From assembly GCA_034659475.1 (NCBI GenBank), contig JAYEHK010000016.1, positions 1 through 25,872 on the forward strand: 25,872 nt of DNA, read 5' to 3'. A program made the translations under genes and the position numbers. The notes beneath the pieces are model-generated. The model saw only the letters and a program-made list of their open reading frames with translations. It was not told where the DNA came from and did not search any database. Each line of letters opens with the position of its first letter. Positions within the stretch are counted from its first letter, which is position 1. This document shows, piece after piece, positions 15,942 to 23,407 of the stretch. Origin of the DNA: JAYEHK01 sp034659475. Its GTDB lineage: Bacteria; Bacillota; Syntrophomonadia; Syntrophomonadales; Syntrophomonadaceae.

Positions 15942-18077
15942 TTAGTCCCAGCGGAGTTCGATGTTGCTTCCATTGATAACGGGAGTGGTGAAGCCGGCTT
16001 CCTGTCCATCAACTTTTATGATCAGCCTTCCTCCAACCGGGGGTTTGATATTGATAACTTGAAAAATATCACTTAGAATATACGAACTTTTGGAGGCTTG
16101 AAAACTTAACCTCATTCCACTCACCAGTTCGTCTTCCAGTGACAATGGTTGTCCATCTTGCACGATGACGTTTGCCATGGAACCAAGTTCAATCGTTTCA
16201 CCGTTCACCAATACCTGGCATACATTTTTCCCCTTCTCTTCCATGTTAACAATGTTTTTGATGCAAGGCTTTTCCTGTGTAATCCAGTAAGCAATGTTTG
16301 CCCCAGGAGTAATTGGCCGTCTTAGATCGGCGGGGAGACCATCAATCAGAATTTTAAGTGGCATCCAGTCTAGAAATAGCTCTTTTTCATTCAGCCAATA
16401 CTGATACCTGCTGGGTTTCAGGAGACTCTCTTTGACACCTGCTTTTCGAAGCACTTCTCCCAGTTCCAACCGTTGTTCAATTTGTACCCTGCCCCGATCC
16501 GGAATTTGTTTTTGCTTATCTTTCCATACCTCACCGTTCATACTAACCTGCGGCTCTAAAATAATCTCTTCTCCATTCACGCAAGCCTTTCCCTCTAGAC
16601 CTGTAAGAATTTGAGACAGGGTTACGATGGCATCCTGTCCATCTACCCCTTTCGCGAATGTAATATTATCACCATCATGAATATGTTCGTCTAACCCGGT
16701 GTCCTGACCGTTGACTTTAATCACCGGTCCTGTCCCCAGATTACCCTTAAAAACGACCACCTTTCCATTCACCTCAAGGGTCTTTCCCATCCCTGGTTTG
16801 CCATATACGTTACTCAGATTAATTCCCGAACTGAGAATGGCCGCAGCAACATCAATCTCACCAAGATTCCACAGAGGCACTTCTCTTTCATTCACCTTAA
16901 CTTTGATAAACGGAACCGGGGGGGTATCCAGACACTGATACGCAATACCCAGTGGTGTAACCCCTTGTGGACCTTCTAAATTACTAAAATCACCAGAAAA
17001 ATCGGAAAAACTATCTCTGGTCCTGATGCCTACCCGGTTTGATGGAATTTCAATTTCCCGGGCGATGTGGTTACTCAAACCAGGGGTTAAACTTCCGCCA
17101 CCCACACACACAACTGCATCAGGTGCCTTTTGATTTAATTCAAGAATATTTTTAGCAATTTGAGAGGATAAGTCCTGTATGACAGGTTCTAATGAGGCTA
17201 CAATCTCTCCGGACGAAAAACCCATGACATTACCAAGGATATCAACAAAGTTCACCTCATCTTCTGCAGACAGCCTACATTTTAATCCTTCCGCGGAATT
17301 AAAATCAAGCAGATAGGTTGAAGCCAGGTGTTCTGTTAATTCATCACCACCAAAAGGAACCATCGCATAAGCAAAAATATGATTATTCTTGACGATCGCA
17401 ATATCCGAGGTGCCTGCACCAATATCAACCAGGGCCAGATTTAGCAGACGCATGTTGGGAGGAATTGCCACCGATAGCGCCGCGATAGGCTCCAGCGTCA
17501 TGCTGAGCACTTCTAAATCCGCCCGTTTTAATGCTGAAAACAGACTATCCACAACCACTCTGGGTAGGAAAGTCGCAATCACTTCTACCGCAATCTGACT
17601 TGCCACTTGCCCCACCAGATTAACAATAGATTGTTCTTCGAGCTGATAGTTCACCACACTGTATCCCACGCAGAAGTAACGTCCATTTTGATTGTCTCCT
17701 TCCTCCTGGGCCAGCCTATACTGCGCCTTCTGAATGGCTTCTATCTCCAGGGCTCGAACTTCTTCGGTTGTGATCTCACTCAACCCTGACCGTTGTTTCT
17801 CGATTCTGGTTTGCGCTGTTTTCAATGCTCTCCCAGCAGCGGCAACCGCAGCCGATTCCAGAATTTTCCCAGTCTGTTTTTCCAATCGATTCTTTATCTC
17901 AATGATAATAGCTGCAACTGCTTCCACATCATGAATTTGTCCATCCATCATGGCCCGGGTGTTATGCTGAATCGTTTCTGAAGCCAATACTTCATAACCT
18001 GATTCATTCTTTTCCATAATTAACCCAGTTACCTTCCGGGTACCAATATCCAGTGCAAATACTTGCTTATTCTCCAT
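15942..18077 (-). CDS. FtsA-like actin-fold ATPase with long beta-rich C-terminus
   Basis: A 711-residue protein whose first 385 residues are an FtsA/PilM-type actin-fold ATPase. Phosphate-1 motif ALDIGTRKVTG is at 8-18, an SHS2/1C-like subdomain spans roughly 80-200, phosphate-2 VDIGAGTSDIA is at 217-227, the adenosine motif CVGGGSLTPG at 324-333, and VTPLGIAYQ at 373-381. Residues about 388-711 are not in classical FtsA (about 420 residues). They contain recurring short strands with V-N-G-[EKQ] or D-G-Q turns (near 436, 454, 500, 624, 690), suggesting several small beta-rich, perhaps ubiquitin-like, modules. No membrane-targeting C-terminal amphipathic helix is evident. GGAGGGG precedes the ATG by about 10 nt. 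It lies 56 bp after the glycosyltransferase gene, so the pair may form an envelope-related unit. It is probably not the division FtsA of a dcw cluster; exact role unknown. Confidence 0.85.
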   Translation of the reverse strand: MENKQVFALDIGTRKVTGLIMEKNESGYEVLASETIQHNTRAMMDGQIHDVEAVAAIIIEIKNRLEKQTGKILESAAVAAAGRALKTAQTRIEKQRSGLSEITTEEVRALEIEAIQKAQYRLAQEEGDNQNGRYFCVGYSVVNYQLEEQSIVNLVGQVASQIAVEVIATFLPRVVVDSLFSALKRADLEVLSMTLEPIAALSVAIPPNMRLLNLALVDIGAGTSDIAIVKNNHIFAYAMVPFGGDELTEHLASTYLLDFNSAEGLKCRLSAEDEVNFVDILGNVMGFSSGEIVASLEPVIQDLSSQIAKNILELNQKAPDAVVCVGGGSLTPGLSNHIAREIEIPSNRVGIRTRDSFSDFSGDFSNLEGPQGVTPLGIAYQCLDTPPVPFIKVKVNEREVPLWNLGEIDVAAAILSSGINLSNVYGKPGMGKTLEVNGKVVVFKGNLGTGPVIKVNGQDTGLDEHIHDGDNITFAKGVDGQDAIVTLSQILTGLEGKACVNGEEIILEPQVSMNGEVWKDKQKQIPDRGRVQIEQRLELGEVLRKAGVKESLLKPSRYQYWLNEKELFLDWMPLKILIDGLPADLRRPITPGANIAYWITQEKPCIKNIVNMEEKGKNVCQVLVNGETIELGSMANVIVQDGQPLSLEDELVSGMRLSFQASKSSYILSDIFQVINIKPPVGGRLIIKVDGQEAGFTTPVINGSNIELRWD

Positions 18078-18133
18078 CTGTCTTTTCCCCTCCAGCTCTG
18101 GCTTTGATGCAGCATTTTCGTCTGTTTCGGGCG

Positions 18134-18889
18134 CTATTCCCGTCCCATTCTTCGGAGTTTTCGCTTTTCCGCAAATATTGCTGCAACAAACCTGGGTAAA
18201 ACCATCTGCCTTTTTAAACGGCTCGGTTCACTCAATAAACGATACAACCATTCAATATTGAGCGCAATCATCCAACTGGGTGCCCTTTTTTTATTACCGG
18301 AGATAACATCAAAACTTCCCCCAACTCCTATGCAAACAGGCACTTCCAGAAGGTCTTTATACTCCTGAATCCAGAATTCCTGGCTGGGTGCACCCAACGC
18401 TACGAATAGAATTTGGGGTATTTTCCCTCTTATTTCCTTAATGAGTGCAGGGATATCTTCCTGCTTAAAATAACCATCATGGATACCGCATACCTTTAGT
18501 TCATTATATTTTTCTTGCAAACGGCGTGCCGCTGACTCTGCCACCCCCGGTGCCGATCCCAGAAGGTAAACCGACCACCCTCTGACCGCCGCACGATCAC
18601 AGAGTTGATACAACAAATCTATGCCTGTAACTCGTTCCTGAAACTGGTATCCTAATTTTCGTCCACCCCAGACGATCCCAATACCATCAGGCGTCACCAA
18701 ATGGGCCTGATTGATAATGTTATTTAGCTCAATATTGGTCCGGGCTTCATAAACAATCTCGGCATTTAAAGTGATCACGTGAGCTGGTTTCCCGATCTCT
18801 ATGAAGTTTTCTATCCTTTCAAGCGCCTGTCCAGCATCCACGAGATCAACCTGACATCCTAATATATTCGCCTTTTTTTCTGCTTGCAT
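18134..18889 (-). CDS. WecG/TagA/CpsF family glycosyltransferase (GT26)
   Basis: A 251-residue GT26 enzyme. Relatives transfer N-acetylmannosamine or N-acetylmannosaminuronate from UDP to lipid-linked GlcNAc at the membrane, starting wall teichoic acid or similar polymers. Family motifs are VITLNAEIVYEA (38-49), HLVTPDGIGIVWGGR (63-77) with the likely catalytic Asp68, YLLGSAPGVAESAARRL (108-124), VALGAPSQEFW (163-173) and the C-terminal EWLYRLLSEPSRLKR (213-227), which carries the membrane-association and active-site arginines. AAGGAG lies 6 nt before the ATG, and a TATAAT -10-like hexamer is at 18921-18926. The acceptor polymer cannot be told, so I leave out a symbol; tagA would be the Bacillus equivalent. 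Confidence 0.92.
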   Translation of the reverse strand: MQAEKKANILGCQVDLVDAGQALERIENFIEIGKPAHVITLNAEIVYEARTNIELNNIINQAHLVTPDGIGIVWGGRKLGYQFQERVTGIDLLYQLCDRAAVRGWSVYLLGSAPGVAESAARRLQEKYNELKVCGIHDGYFKQEDIPALIKEIRGKIPQILFVALGAPSQEFWIQEYKDLLEVPVCIGVGGSFDVISGNKKRAPSWMIALNIEWLYRLLSEPSRLKRQMVLPRFVAAIFAEKRKLRRMGRE

Positions 18890-19050
18890 TGATATCTCCT
18901 TATTTTCATACCTTGCAATGATTATATACTATTCTAGTTTTACCTTGTTTCTAGATTTTCCTCCTCAATTCCTTTTTTTGCAGCACGAAAACCCGCTGAT
19001 AATACATTTAGCTGCAAAAATAAAAAAACTCATCCTTAATGTGAGAATGA

Positions 19051-19227
19051 ATTAATTAGAAAATAGGATTTTTTGAACGCAGATTTTCGCTGATGTCCGC
19101 TGATTAACGCTGTTTTTTTAAAAATATTTTAAACAGCGTTAATCAGCGGTAATCAGCGTATATCAGCGTTAAAATCGTTCCCTTCCCCGGTTGCACACTG
19201 ATTTTCATCTGTGGTTGTGTCGTGCAG
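19051..19227. repeat. GAAAATAGG-headed palindromic repeat, tandem copy 1
   Basis: Head TTAATTAGAAAATAGG (19052-19067), then CGCTGATTAA decamers whose two arms (about 19075-19112 and 19131-19170) pair across an AT-rich loop. The tail is CGTTCCCTTCCCCGGTTGCA with TTTTCATCTGTGGTTGTGTC to about 19225. Head, hairpin and tail match 10884-11061, with differences mainly in the decamer order. Confidence 0.85.
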
Positions 19228-19240
19228 ACATGGGTGGTTA

Positions 19241-19436
19241 GTACGAAAATAGGATAGACGCTGATTATGCTGATCGATATGATTAACGCTGATAAGGGAC
19301 ACTGAGTTTTTGGTTAGGGGTAAGGAGTGAGGGGTGAGGAGAAGGCTTGACGCGTAGCGTCTAGCTTCTGCCGCCTGACCCCTAACCCCTCACTCCTCAC
19401 TCCTCACCAATTTTCATTGGTGGTTGTGTCGTGCGG
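19241..19436. repeat. GAAAATAGG-headed repeat, tandem copy 2 with heptamer core
   Basis: Head GAAAATAGG (19245-19253), a few CGCTGATTA decamers, then heptamers GGTTAGGGGTAAGGAGTGAG (19311-19330) and mirrored CCTAACCCCTCACTCCTCAC (19381-19400). They enclose the triloop hairpin GACGC-GTA-GCGTC (19349-19361). The tail TTTTCATTGGTGGTTGTGTC repeats that of copy 1. The core is therefore of another module type while the ends are kept. Confidence 0.83.
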
Positions 19437-19446
19437 CCATGGAGGG

Positions 19447-19600
19447 TTAGTTGGAAAATAGGTTGAGTATAAGCGGAATTATTAGTTGGACAGTTGGAAC
19501 GTTGAGGTGGGTTAATTAGAAAATAGGAACCGAAAACGCTGATGTTCGCACTCTTGAGTGTGGTACCCGTAGGGTGCGTTAAAATCATTCCCTTTTTCTT
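19447..19600. repeat. GAAAATAGG-headed repeat, copy 3 and fragment
   Basis: GTTGGAAAATAGGTTGAGTA followed by GTTGG octamers (19482-19499) repeats, in inverted orientation, the block at 7663-7760. A further head TTAATTAGAAAATAGG at 19512-19527 leads into a small hairpin ACCC-GTA-GGGT (19566-19575) and a partial tail GCGTTAAAATCATTCCCTTT. The DNA from here to the stop codon of the flagellar gene holds nothing else recognised. Confidence 0.8.
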
Positions 19601-19624
19601 CACAGCTATCATTTAGCTCCTCAC

Positions 19625-20401
19625 CTAGACCACTGCGCCTACCTGATTAATCGCTATATCCAGGGATTCGTCTTCAGCCTGTACGACCTTCTGGCAGGTT
19701 TCATAGGCTCTTACCGTATTGATAAGCTGCACCATTTCTTTGACTGCATTAACATTAGACAGTTCCTGGTATCCCTGGAGAATGCCAGGATCTTCTAAGG
19801 GGTCAGCAACCTGATCCAGGTTATTATACAGGTCTTCTTCTTTTTGCAGGGCTTGTGGATCTTCAAATTGCACAATTTTTATTCTACCCTGTGTTTCACC
19901 ATTCATCGTAATCATTCCCTGACGATCAATAGCAAACTCGCCATCAACAGGAATCATCTGATCAAGATCATCTAACACCGGATAATCCTGCTGGTTTACC
20001 AGAAATCCGTCTGCACTTATTACAAAGGAACCGTTGCGTGTAAAACGGTCTCCCTCCGGTGTCTGCACAACAAAAAATCCATTCGGATTACCGATGGCAA
20101 GATCTGTTTTTCTATCGGTTACTTTCGTACTTCCAACCGCATAATCCGTAGTGATGTTTGCTATACAGGCGCCTGTACTCAAAGATCCAAGAGGCACAGG
20201 TGAATCTTTATTTATCTGCCCCGCATGTTGTTGATCATTGTTTTCCATTCGGCTAATCAGCATCGCTGGAAAGGCCTGGACAATAGCCACATCCTTCTTA
20301 AATCCTCCAGTATTTACATTCGCAATATTATTAGCAATAACATCCTGTCTGCCCATCTGTACCATCATCCCGGCTGCCGCTGTATATAAACCCTTAATCA
20401 T
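19625..20401 (-). CDS. Flagellar rod/hook-basal body protein (FlgF/FlgG, FlhO/FlhP type)
   Basis: A 258-residue axial protein of the flagellar rod. The N-terminal signature is complete: MIKGLYTAAAGMMVQ followed by VIANNIANVNTGGFKK (21-36). The C-terminal signature is LSNVNAVKEMVQLINTVRAYE (near 211-231). Both ends form the coiled coil of the family. The middle has the NGFFVV and GDRFTRNGSF motifs of FlgF/FlgG. The start is ATG 20401, with GAGGGGG 6 nt upstream; the longer frame starts at a TTG. It follows mbl as flhO-flhP do in B. subtilis, but only one such gene is present, and 590 bp of repeat DNA lies between. I cannot tell FlhO from FlhP, so no symbol is given. Confidence 0.92.
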   Translation of the reverse strand: MIKGLYTAAAGMMVQMGRQDVIANNIANVNTGGFKKDVAIVQAFPAMLISRMENNDQQHAGQINKDSPVPLGSLSTGACIANITTDYAVGSTKVTDRKTDLAIGNPNGFFVVQTPEGDRFTRNGSFVISADGFLVNQQDYPVLDDLDQMIPVDGEFAIDRQGMITMNGETQGRIKIVQFEDPQALQKEEDLYNNLDQVADPLEDPGILQGYQELSNVNAVKEMVQLINTVRAYETCQKVVQAEDESLDIAINQVGAVV

Positions 20402-20474
20402 GGAAATCCCCCTCAAAACATCTTACTATCTATATCGACATTTATGACCATTCCTTTAATCCCATTACTATTTT

Positions 20475-20914
20475 CGCAGTAGACAGATAATGTGCAACAA
20501 GAGAGGTTGAATGGACGCGGACTCACGCGGACTTTTTGGACTAACGCGGACTTTATTGTGTAAATGATCCTCTTCCGCACCAAACAAAAAGACACTAACT
20601 GTTAAGTAGCATGAAGGGAGCCAGGCTCCTAACTTATTCGCAATATGTAATGGAAACCAATTATATCTTCTGAATAAGTTAAGAGCCTAGCACCTTTTTT
20701 GCCTATGGAGTCGGATTCCAATAGGTTCTTTTGTGTTCCCTTGTGTTCTTCCAGTTCCTAAATTAAAAGGGTTTCATAAGAGTATGAATACTCCTCTACG
20801 GTTTAAGAAACGCTCAATCAAAAATCAAAAAATGGTCCGCGAAAGTCCAGAAAGTCCGCGTGGGTCCGCGTCTATTCAACCTTTCTCGTAACTTCGCATT
20901 ATCTGTCTAATGTA
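20475..20914. mobile_element. MITE-like inverted-repeat element with a palindrome inside
   Basis: About 440 bp bounded by imperfect inverted arms of about 80 bp (20475-20554 and 20833-20914). Each arm starts with a GACAGA-loop hairpin at its outer tip. It continues with AGAGAGGTTGAATGGACGCG or the close variant AGAAAGGTTGAATAGACGCG, then three spaced CGCGGAC units. Between the arms sit a second palindromic repeat (20613-20712) and about 120 bp of AT-rich DNA without a gene. No transposase and no clear target duplication are seen, so non-autonomous mobility is an inference from the shape. Confidence 0.6.
20613..20712. repeat. Dispersed palindromic repeat (AGGCTC...GAGCCT)
   Basis: Arms AGGCTCCTAACTTATTC (20623-20639) and GAATAAGTTAAGAGCCT (20672-20688) pair with one mismatch around a 32-nt loop containing GTAATGGAAAC. 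A small GGAGCC-A-GGCTCC palindrome lies at the left tip. The right half, from GTAATGGAAAC through CTAGCACCTTTTTTGC to GGAGTC, recurs inverted at 25811-25872. Confidence 0.82.
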
Positions 20915-20938
20915 CAGTTGTTTTTGGGCAAATGAATA

Positions 20939-20975
20939 CCTCCATTCTGATGGATACGGGAATGGAGGTTTTGCT
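20939..20975 (+). terminator. Hairpin beyond mbl with plus-strand T-tract
   Basis: CCTCCATT (20939-20946) and AATGGAGG (20961-20968) form an 8-bp stem followed on the plus strand by TTTTGCTTTTTG. On the minus strand, where mbl is read, the hairpin is followed by TATTCATTT, a poor T-tract. It may still end mbl transcription. Confidence 0.5.
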
Positions 20976-20991
20976 TTTTGTCTTTTTGCTT

Positions 20992-22020
20992 CTATAGGAC
21001 ACGCTTGGCGCCTTTTTGGTTGTGACGGGTAAGATATTTCATTTCATGGAGGGCTTTGCCGGTTCCTTTTGCCACACACGAAATTGAATCATCTGCAATA
21101 TGTACAGGTAATTCCGTTGATTTTGATAATAAAATATCCAGGCCATCCAGCAGGGATCCCCCTCCTGTCATTACGATTCCGTTATTGACGATATCTGCAG
21201 CCAATTCTGGCGGAGTAATCTCCAGGACTTTTTTCACCGCTTCGATCACTGCGTAGACTGGTTCTGCTAACGCTTCCCAACTCTCCTCCGAGGTCATGAT
21301 AAGGGTTTTAGGCAGACCTGTAACGAGATCTCTGCCCCTGACTTCCATGGATTGGTGTCTGTTTTCATCAGTTACATAGGCGCTGCCGATCTTTATCTTA
21401 ATCTCTTCTGCTGTACGATCACCAATCATAAGCTTGTATTTTCTACGGATATGACGAATAATTGCTTCATCGAACTTGTCTCCTCCTACACGAAGAGATG
21501 TATCACAAACAATTCCACCAAGAGATAACACGGCAACATCCGAGGTTCCTCCCCCGATGTCTACAACCATATGTCCAGTTGCTTCAGATATGTTGAGTCC
21601 TGCACCAAGTGCTGCTGCAAGGGGTTCTTCAATAATATACGCTCTTTTGGCCCCTGAAGCCAGTGTAGCCTGCCGCACTGCTCGTTCTTCTACATCGGTT
21701 GCTCCGGTTGGAATACATACAATCACTCTTGGTTTAAAGAACGTGTTTTGTCCCATCACTGATTTTATAAAACAAGTCAACATTTTTTCGGTCGTGTCAT
21801 AGTCTGCAATGACACCCTCTCGGAGAGGCCGAATGGCGGCAATATGACCTAGTGTCCTTCCTAACATCTGTCGGGCTTCTTCCCCCACTGCAATAAGTTT
21901 TCGAGTCGATTTATCCATGGCGACAACGGAAGGTTCATGCAAAGCAATTCCTTCCCCTTTTTTAAAAACCAGTACACTCGCTGTTCCTAGATCAATGCCA
22001 ATATCCTCTGAAAAACACAC
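20992..22020 (-). CDS. mbl: MreB-like rod-shape protein Mbl
   Basis: An actin-like cytoskeletal ATPase that guides lateral wall synthesis. Phosphate-1 IGIDLGTASVLV is at 7-18, phosphate-2 VDIGGGTSDVAVL sits mid-protein, and the adenosine motif VMTGGGSLLDGL is near the C-terminus. I start it at GTG 22020, with GGGAGG 7 nt upstream, giving MCFSEDIGIDLGT, which closely parallels the Mbl N-terminus; the ATG at 22050 has no ribosome binding site. Product 342 residues, normal for the family. The placement after spoIIID is the B. subtilis spoIIID-mbl order and supports mbl rather than mreB, since mreB normally travels with mreCD. Confidence 0.93.
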   Translation of the reverse strand: MCFSEDIGIDLGTASVLVFKKGEGIALHEPSVVAMDKSTRKLIAVGEEARQMLGRTLGHIAAIRPLREGVIADYDTTEKMLTCFIKSVMGQNTFFKPRVIVCIPTGATDVEERAVRQATLASGAKRAYIIEEPLAAALGAGLNISEATGHMVVDIGGGTSDVAVLSLGGIVCDTSLRVGGDKFDEAIIRHIRRKYKLMIGDRTAEEIKIKIGSAYVTDENRHQSMEVRGRDLVTGLPKTLIMTSEESWEALAEPVYAVIEAVKKVLEITPPELAADIVNNGIVMTGGGSLLDGLDILLSKSTELPVHIADDSISCVAKGTGKALHEMKYLTRHNQKGAKRVL

Positions 22021-22093
22021 GTCGAATCCTCCCAGTTTATTATTCTTCATTCTATTATTTTAACTTTATTTAGAGAATATGGCTAATTATTTC

Positions 22094-22354
22094 TTACGTA
22101 CAGTTGGTTAATTGAGCATATTTCTGCCGAGTTGCTTCACCGCCGCGAATATGTCTTTCGGCTTTGTTCTGGTCTAATACGCCTTTTACTTTCTCTGCCA
22201 TTTCTTTATCAATACGAGGCAATCTTTCGGAAACATCCTTGTGTATTGTACTCTTACTGATTCCAAATACCTCCGCTGTCTGTCTCACTGTGTCGTTTGT
22301 CTCCAGGATATGATTTGCCACCATTACAGCTCTTTTTCGGATGTAATTTTGCAT
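22094..22354 (-). CDS. spoIIID: Sporulation transcription regulator SpoIIID
   Basis: A small DNA-binding protein of the mother cell that tunes sigma-E genes and helps sigma-K synthesis. The helix-turn-helix is at about 22-45 (TVRQTAEVFGISKSTIHKDV), followed by SERLPRID and the conserved basic C-terminal helix RHIRGGEATRQKY. ATG 22354 follows a G-rich ribosome binding site (GGGAGGGGGGG). The six extra codons of the longer frame simply encode that site. Length 86 is typical. It is read just after spoIID and before mbl. Confidence 0.96.
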   Translation of the reverse strand: MQNYIRKRAVMVANHILETNDTVRQTAEVFGISKSTIHKDVSERLPRIDKEMAEKVKGVLDQNKAERHIRGGEATRQKYAQLTNCT

Positions 22355-22414
22355 TTTTTCCCCCCCTCCCATTGAATTACTTACAGTATATTCGGGAGGT
22401 AAGAAATCAAGACC

Positions 22415-23356
22415 TCAGTATGGAATTTTATAGAAGTCTATATCTTGATAATAGTGATTCAAGATTTCACGGTAACTATATCCTTTTTTCGCCATCCCAT
22501 TCGCCCCGTACTGACACATACCAACCCCATGCCCATATCCTCTGGTTTGCACAATGATTGCTCCGTTACGTCTGCTAAACTCCATCCACGTAGAGGGTAA
22601 TCCAAGTTGGGCTCTAACCTTAAAGGCTTGCAGTGTTTTATTATTCACCTTGATTTTTTTTGTCCGTCCGCTCTCGGTTTGTGATACGACTCCTATGTTT
22701 TCAATTTCTTCTGATAGGTTTAAACAACTGGCAAAAGATGAAACCGAAAAGGTTTGTTCTTTGAGAAAATGGGCCGAAGCACTGCAATACTCGCAAGGTA
22801 CACTTTGTAAATATAGCACTGGGTTTCCCCATGATTCTTCCGCGCTCGCTGTTCTTCCGCCACAACATGAATGGTACACGGTATCAGCTGGTTTGGAATC
22901 ATATAGAATAATCTCCCCTCGCGTCAAACGGACTGCTTCCTTAACATGCTCTAACAATTCTGTCGGGCATGAAGGATTACGTTGTTTGTAATGTTCTATG
23001 GTGATAAAGGCCTGACAGGTTGCAATATTATCTGATAAATCAGCGTCTTCAGGATAGTCATGATCTTCTATTATTTTACGTATTGCATAGGTTCGGGCAC
23101 ATACAGCTTGTGCTTTTAAAGCTTCCATTTCAAAGGATAATGGCATTTCTGCCGTTACAGCTCCGATGATATAGTTTTCCAGGGTTAGATTGATGGTAGA
23201 TGAACTCTGGTGGAGATACAACGATATGAAGGGTTCAAGGTTATTTTTATCTGCTTGGTTATTGCGAATCATCTGGAACAGCAAAAATAGGCCTACACAA
23301 ATAAATAGACCCAGTACAAGTATTACAATTTTTTTCGATCGTTTCATTTTTTTCAT
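22415..23356 (-). CDS. spoIID: Stage II sporulation protein D, peptidoglycan lytic transglycosylase
   Basis: SpoIID cuts glycan strands lacking stem peptides at the engulfing septum, together with SpoIIM and SpoIIP. An N-terminal membrane anchor spans about 9-30 with a basic flank, and the rest lies outside. The likely catalytic Glu70 is in VTAEMP. ALKAQAVCARTYAIR (79-93) and GYGHGVGMCQYGA (273-285) are hallmark motifs. Cys164/Cys165 (YHSCCGGRT) and Cys188/Cys191 (PCEYC) match the Cys pattern seen in clostridial, zinc-binding SpoIID. Length 313 fits. The ATG at 23356 (or 23347, three codons on) has no visible ribosome binding site and lies only 5 nt after a candidate sigma-E -10. Confidence 0.95.
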   Translation of the reverse strand: MKKMKRSKKIVILVLGLFICVGLFLLFQMIRNNQADKNNLEPFISLYLHQSSSTINLTLENYIIGAVTAEMPLSFEMEALKAQAVCARTYAIRKIIEDHDYPEDADLSDNIATCQAFITIEHYKQRNPSCPTELLEHVKEAVRLTRGEIILYDSKPADTVYHSCCGGRTASAEESWGNPVLYLQSVPCEYCSASAHFLKEQTFSVSSFASCLNLSEEIENIGVVSQTESGRTKKIKVNNKTLQAFKVRAQLGLPSTWMEFSRRNGAIIVQTRGYGHGVGMCQYGANGMAKKGYSYREILNHYYQDIDFYKIPY

Positions 23357-23361
23357 AATCT

Positions 23362-23391
23362 ATAATATGAAAAAGAACATGGTGAATATGC
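23362..23391 (-). promoter_or_regulatory. Candidate sigma-E promoter of spoIID
   Basis: GCATATTC (23384-23391) and CATATTAT (23362-23369) with a 14-nt spacer, against the B. subtilis sigma-E pattern GHATANTT-N14-CATACAHT (7 of 8 and 6 of 8 matches). spoIID belongs to the sigma-E regulon in B. subtilis. The site overlaps the murA terminator hairpin. Confidence 0.5.
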
Positions 23392-23402
23392 CATGTTCCT
23401 TT
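23371..23402 (-). terminator. Terminator between murA and spoIID
   Basis: On the minus strand GAACATGG and CCATGTTC form an 8-bp stem (extendable by A-T pairs past one mismatch) with an 8-nt loop. It begins right after the murA stop and ends in CTTTTT. Confidence 0.8.
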
Positions 23403-23407
23403 TCCTA

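Noticed and set aside
19051..19600. Integron attC sites
   Set aside because: Conserved ends with folded cores recall attC, but no R-box (GTTRRRY) pairs in the expected arrangement, no cassette genes and no integrase are visible.
19397..19612. 71-codon minus-strand frame
   Set aside because: It consists entirely of repeat DNA and has no ribosome binding site or homologous-looking sequence.
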